Source: Roseateles sp049532965 (GTDB lineage Bacteria; Pseudomonadota; Gammaproteobacteria; Burkholderiales; Burkholderiaceae_C). From it: DNA of 64,000 bases. The notes under the pieces are model-generated. The model was not told where the DNA came from. It saw only the letters and a list, made by a program, of their open reading frames with translations, and made no database searches. Location: assembly GCF_049532965.1 (NCBI RefSeq), contig NZ_CP186694.1, positions 2,790,001 through 2,854,000 of the forward strand. The letters are read 5' to 3'. Below, in pieces: positions 63,275 to 64,000 of this stretch; the stretch's first letter is position 1; each line of letters starts with the position of its first letter. The position numbers and the translations under genes are program-made.

Positions 63275-64000
63275 TCAGAGACCACCGCCCGCTGGCGGGA
63301 CGGTGCCGTCGCGCGGCGCGTCGCCGTGCTTCGCGCGCTCGTAGGCGAGTTCCTCGTCCTCGTCCGGCTCATCGTGCCCGGTCTTCTGCGGCCCGACCTT
63401 CATGTAATGGAAGAAGCCCGCCACGGCCGCGCCGATCATCGCGGCCACGGCCAGCGGCTTGGCCGCGCCCTTCCACAGCGACACCAGCGGACTGATCCGC
63501 GGATCCTTGGGCAGGCCGTGGTACAGCGCCGGCTGGTCGGCGTGCTGCAGCACGTACATGACGTGCGTGCCGCCCACGCCCTGCGGGTCGTAGACGCCGG
63601 CGTTCTGGTAGCCGCGCTCCTTCAGGTCGACGATGCGATCGGCGGCGAACTCGTGCATGTCCTCCTTCGAGCCGAAACGAATCGCCCCGGTCGGGCAGGC
63701 CTTCACGCACGCGGGCTCCAGGCCCACGCCGACCCGGTCCGAGCACAGGCTGCACTTGTAGGCCTTGTTGTCGGCCTTGCTGATGCGCGGCACGTCGAAC
63801 GGGCAGCCCGTCACGCAGTTGCCGCAGCCGATGCAGTGCTCGGAGATGAAGTCGACGATGCCGTTCTGGTACTTGACGATCGCGCCGGGCGCGGGACAGC
63901 TCTTCAGGCAGCCGGGGTCGTCGCAGTGCATGCAGCCGTCCTTGCGGATCAGCCACTCCAGCTTGTTCTCGACGACCTCGACCTCCGAGAACCGCATCAC
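63275..64000 (-). CDS. Formate dehydrogenase beta subunit, iron-sulfur (5' end beyond window)
   Basis: The C-terminal 241 residues of an FdnH/FdoH-type protein that relays electrons from the catalytic subunit to cytochrome b. Three of the four ferredoxin-type cysteine groups are visible: CMHCDDPGCLKSCP, CIGCGNCVTGCPFDVP and CSLCSDRV...CVKACPTGAI. A single C-terminal membrane helix (LAVAAMIGAAVAGFFHYM) anchors it. The GTG at the edge is internal, so about 50-60 residues including the first cysteine group lie beyond position 64000, as does the catalytic subunit gene. Confidence 0.92.
   Translation of the reverse strand: MMRFSEVEVVENKLEWLIRKDGCMHCDDPGCLKSCPAPGAIVKYQNGIVDFISEHCIGCGNCVTGCPFDVPRISKADNKAYKCSLCSDRVGVGLEPACVKACPTGAIRFGSKEDMHEFAADRIVDLKERGYQNAGVYDPQGVGGTHVMYVLQHADQPALYHGLPKDPRISPLVSLWKGAAKPLAVAAMIGAAVAGFFHYMKVGPQKTGHDEPDEDEELAYERAKHGDAPRDGTVPPAGGGL

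Overview
The window is a GC-rich chromosomal segment from a Betaproteobacterium, most likely order Burkholderiales and the Roseateles/Mitsuaria/Rubrivivax side of it. That placement is an inference. It rests on the gene order petA-petB-petC-sspA-sspB, the neighbouring nif3/HtrA pair, the secA/DUF721 pair, the purine cluster, and a dispersed CTCCCGCAAGCGGGAG-type palindrome. No phage, insertion sequence, rRNA or CRISPR array was seen.

Region 1 (1-10423) is a pectin/oligogalacturonide locus. Leftward run kduI, kduD, two ABC permeases and an ABC ATPase (cut by the window edge). Rightward run kdgF, a large TonB-dependent receptor, a rhamnogalacturonan-acetylesterase-like SGNH hydrolase and a KDG kinase. 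The unsaturated uronate released from pectin is opened with the help of KdgF, isomerised by KduI, reduced by KduD and phosphorylated by the kinase. Two similar operator-like boxes 21 bp apart sit in the kduI/kdgF divergent region.

Region 2 (10440-17865) is purine/urate catabolism: puuD (membrane urate oxidase with cytochrome c), xdhC, uraH, a GntR/FadR-type regulator, puuE, a uraD-allC fusion and an M20 hydrolase. A 12-bp TGTATACA-centred operator occurs between uraH and the regulator, and again before puuD.

Region 3 (17887-33615) is mixed: a ParE/RHH toxin-antitoxin module, a prolyl oligopeptidase, PQQ glucose dehydrogenase, a methyltransferase, an Ala-rich membrane protein, a 150-bp tandem duplication, argJ, secA, a DUF721/DciA-like gene, and a two-gene winged-helix plus nucleotidyltransferase module with its own palindromic operator.

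Region 4 (33717-53618) is mostly housekeeping: tRNA-Thr, sspB/sspA, petC/petB/petA, mscL, a DUF1631 protein, pdxA, Nif3, HtrA/DegQ, moeB, a LOG-family gene, arginase, a ketopantoate reductase-like gene, DUF429, a TPR-GGDEF cyclase, YceI, Mpo1-like and CBS-domain genes.

Region 5 (54365-64000) is a selenium/formate dehydrogenase island, all leftward: fdxH-type beta subunit (cut by the edge), gamma subunit, fdhE, selA, selB, tRNA-Sec, then a three-gene PhnCDE-like ABC transporter that is probably a selenium oxyanion importer. The Sec-containing formate dehydrogenase alpha subunit should lie just beyond position 64000. A long imperfect palindrome starts at the 3' end of tRNA-Sec.
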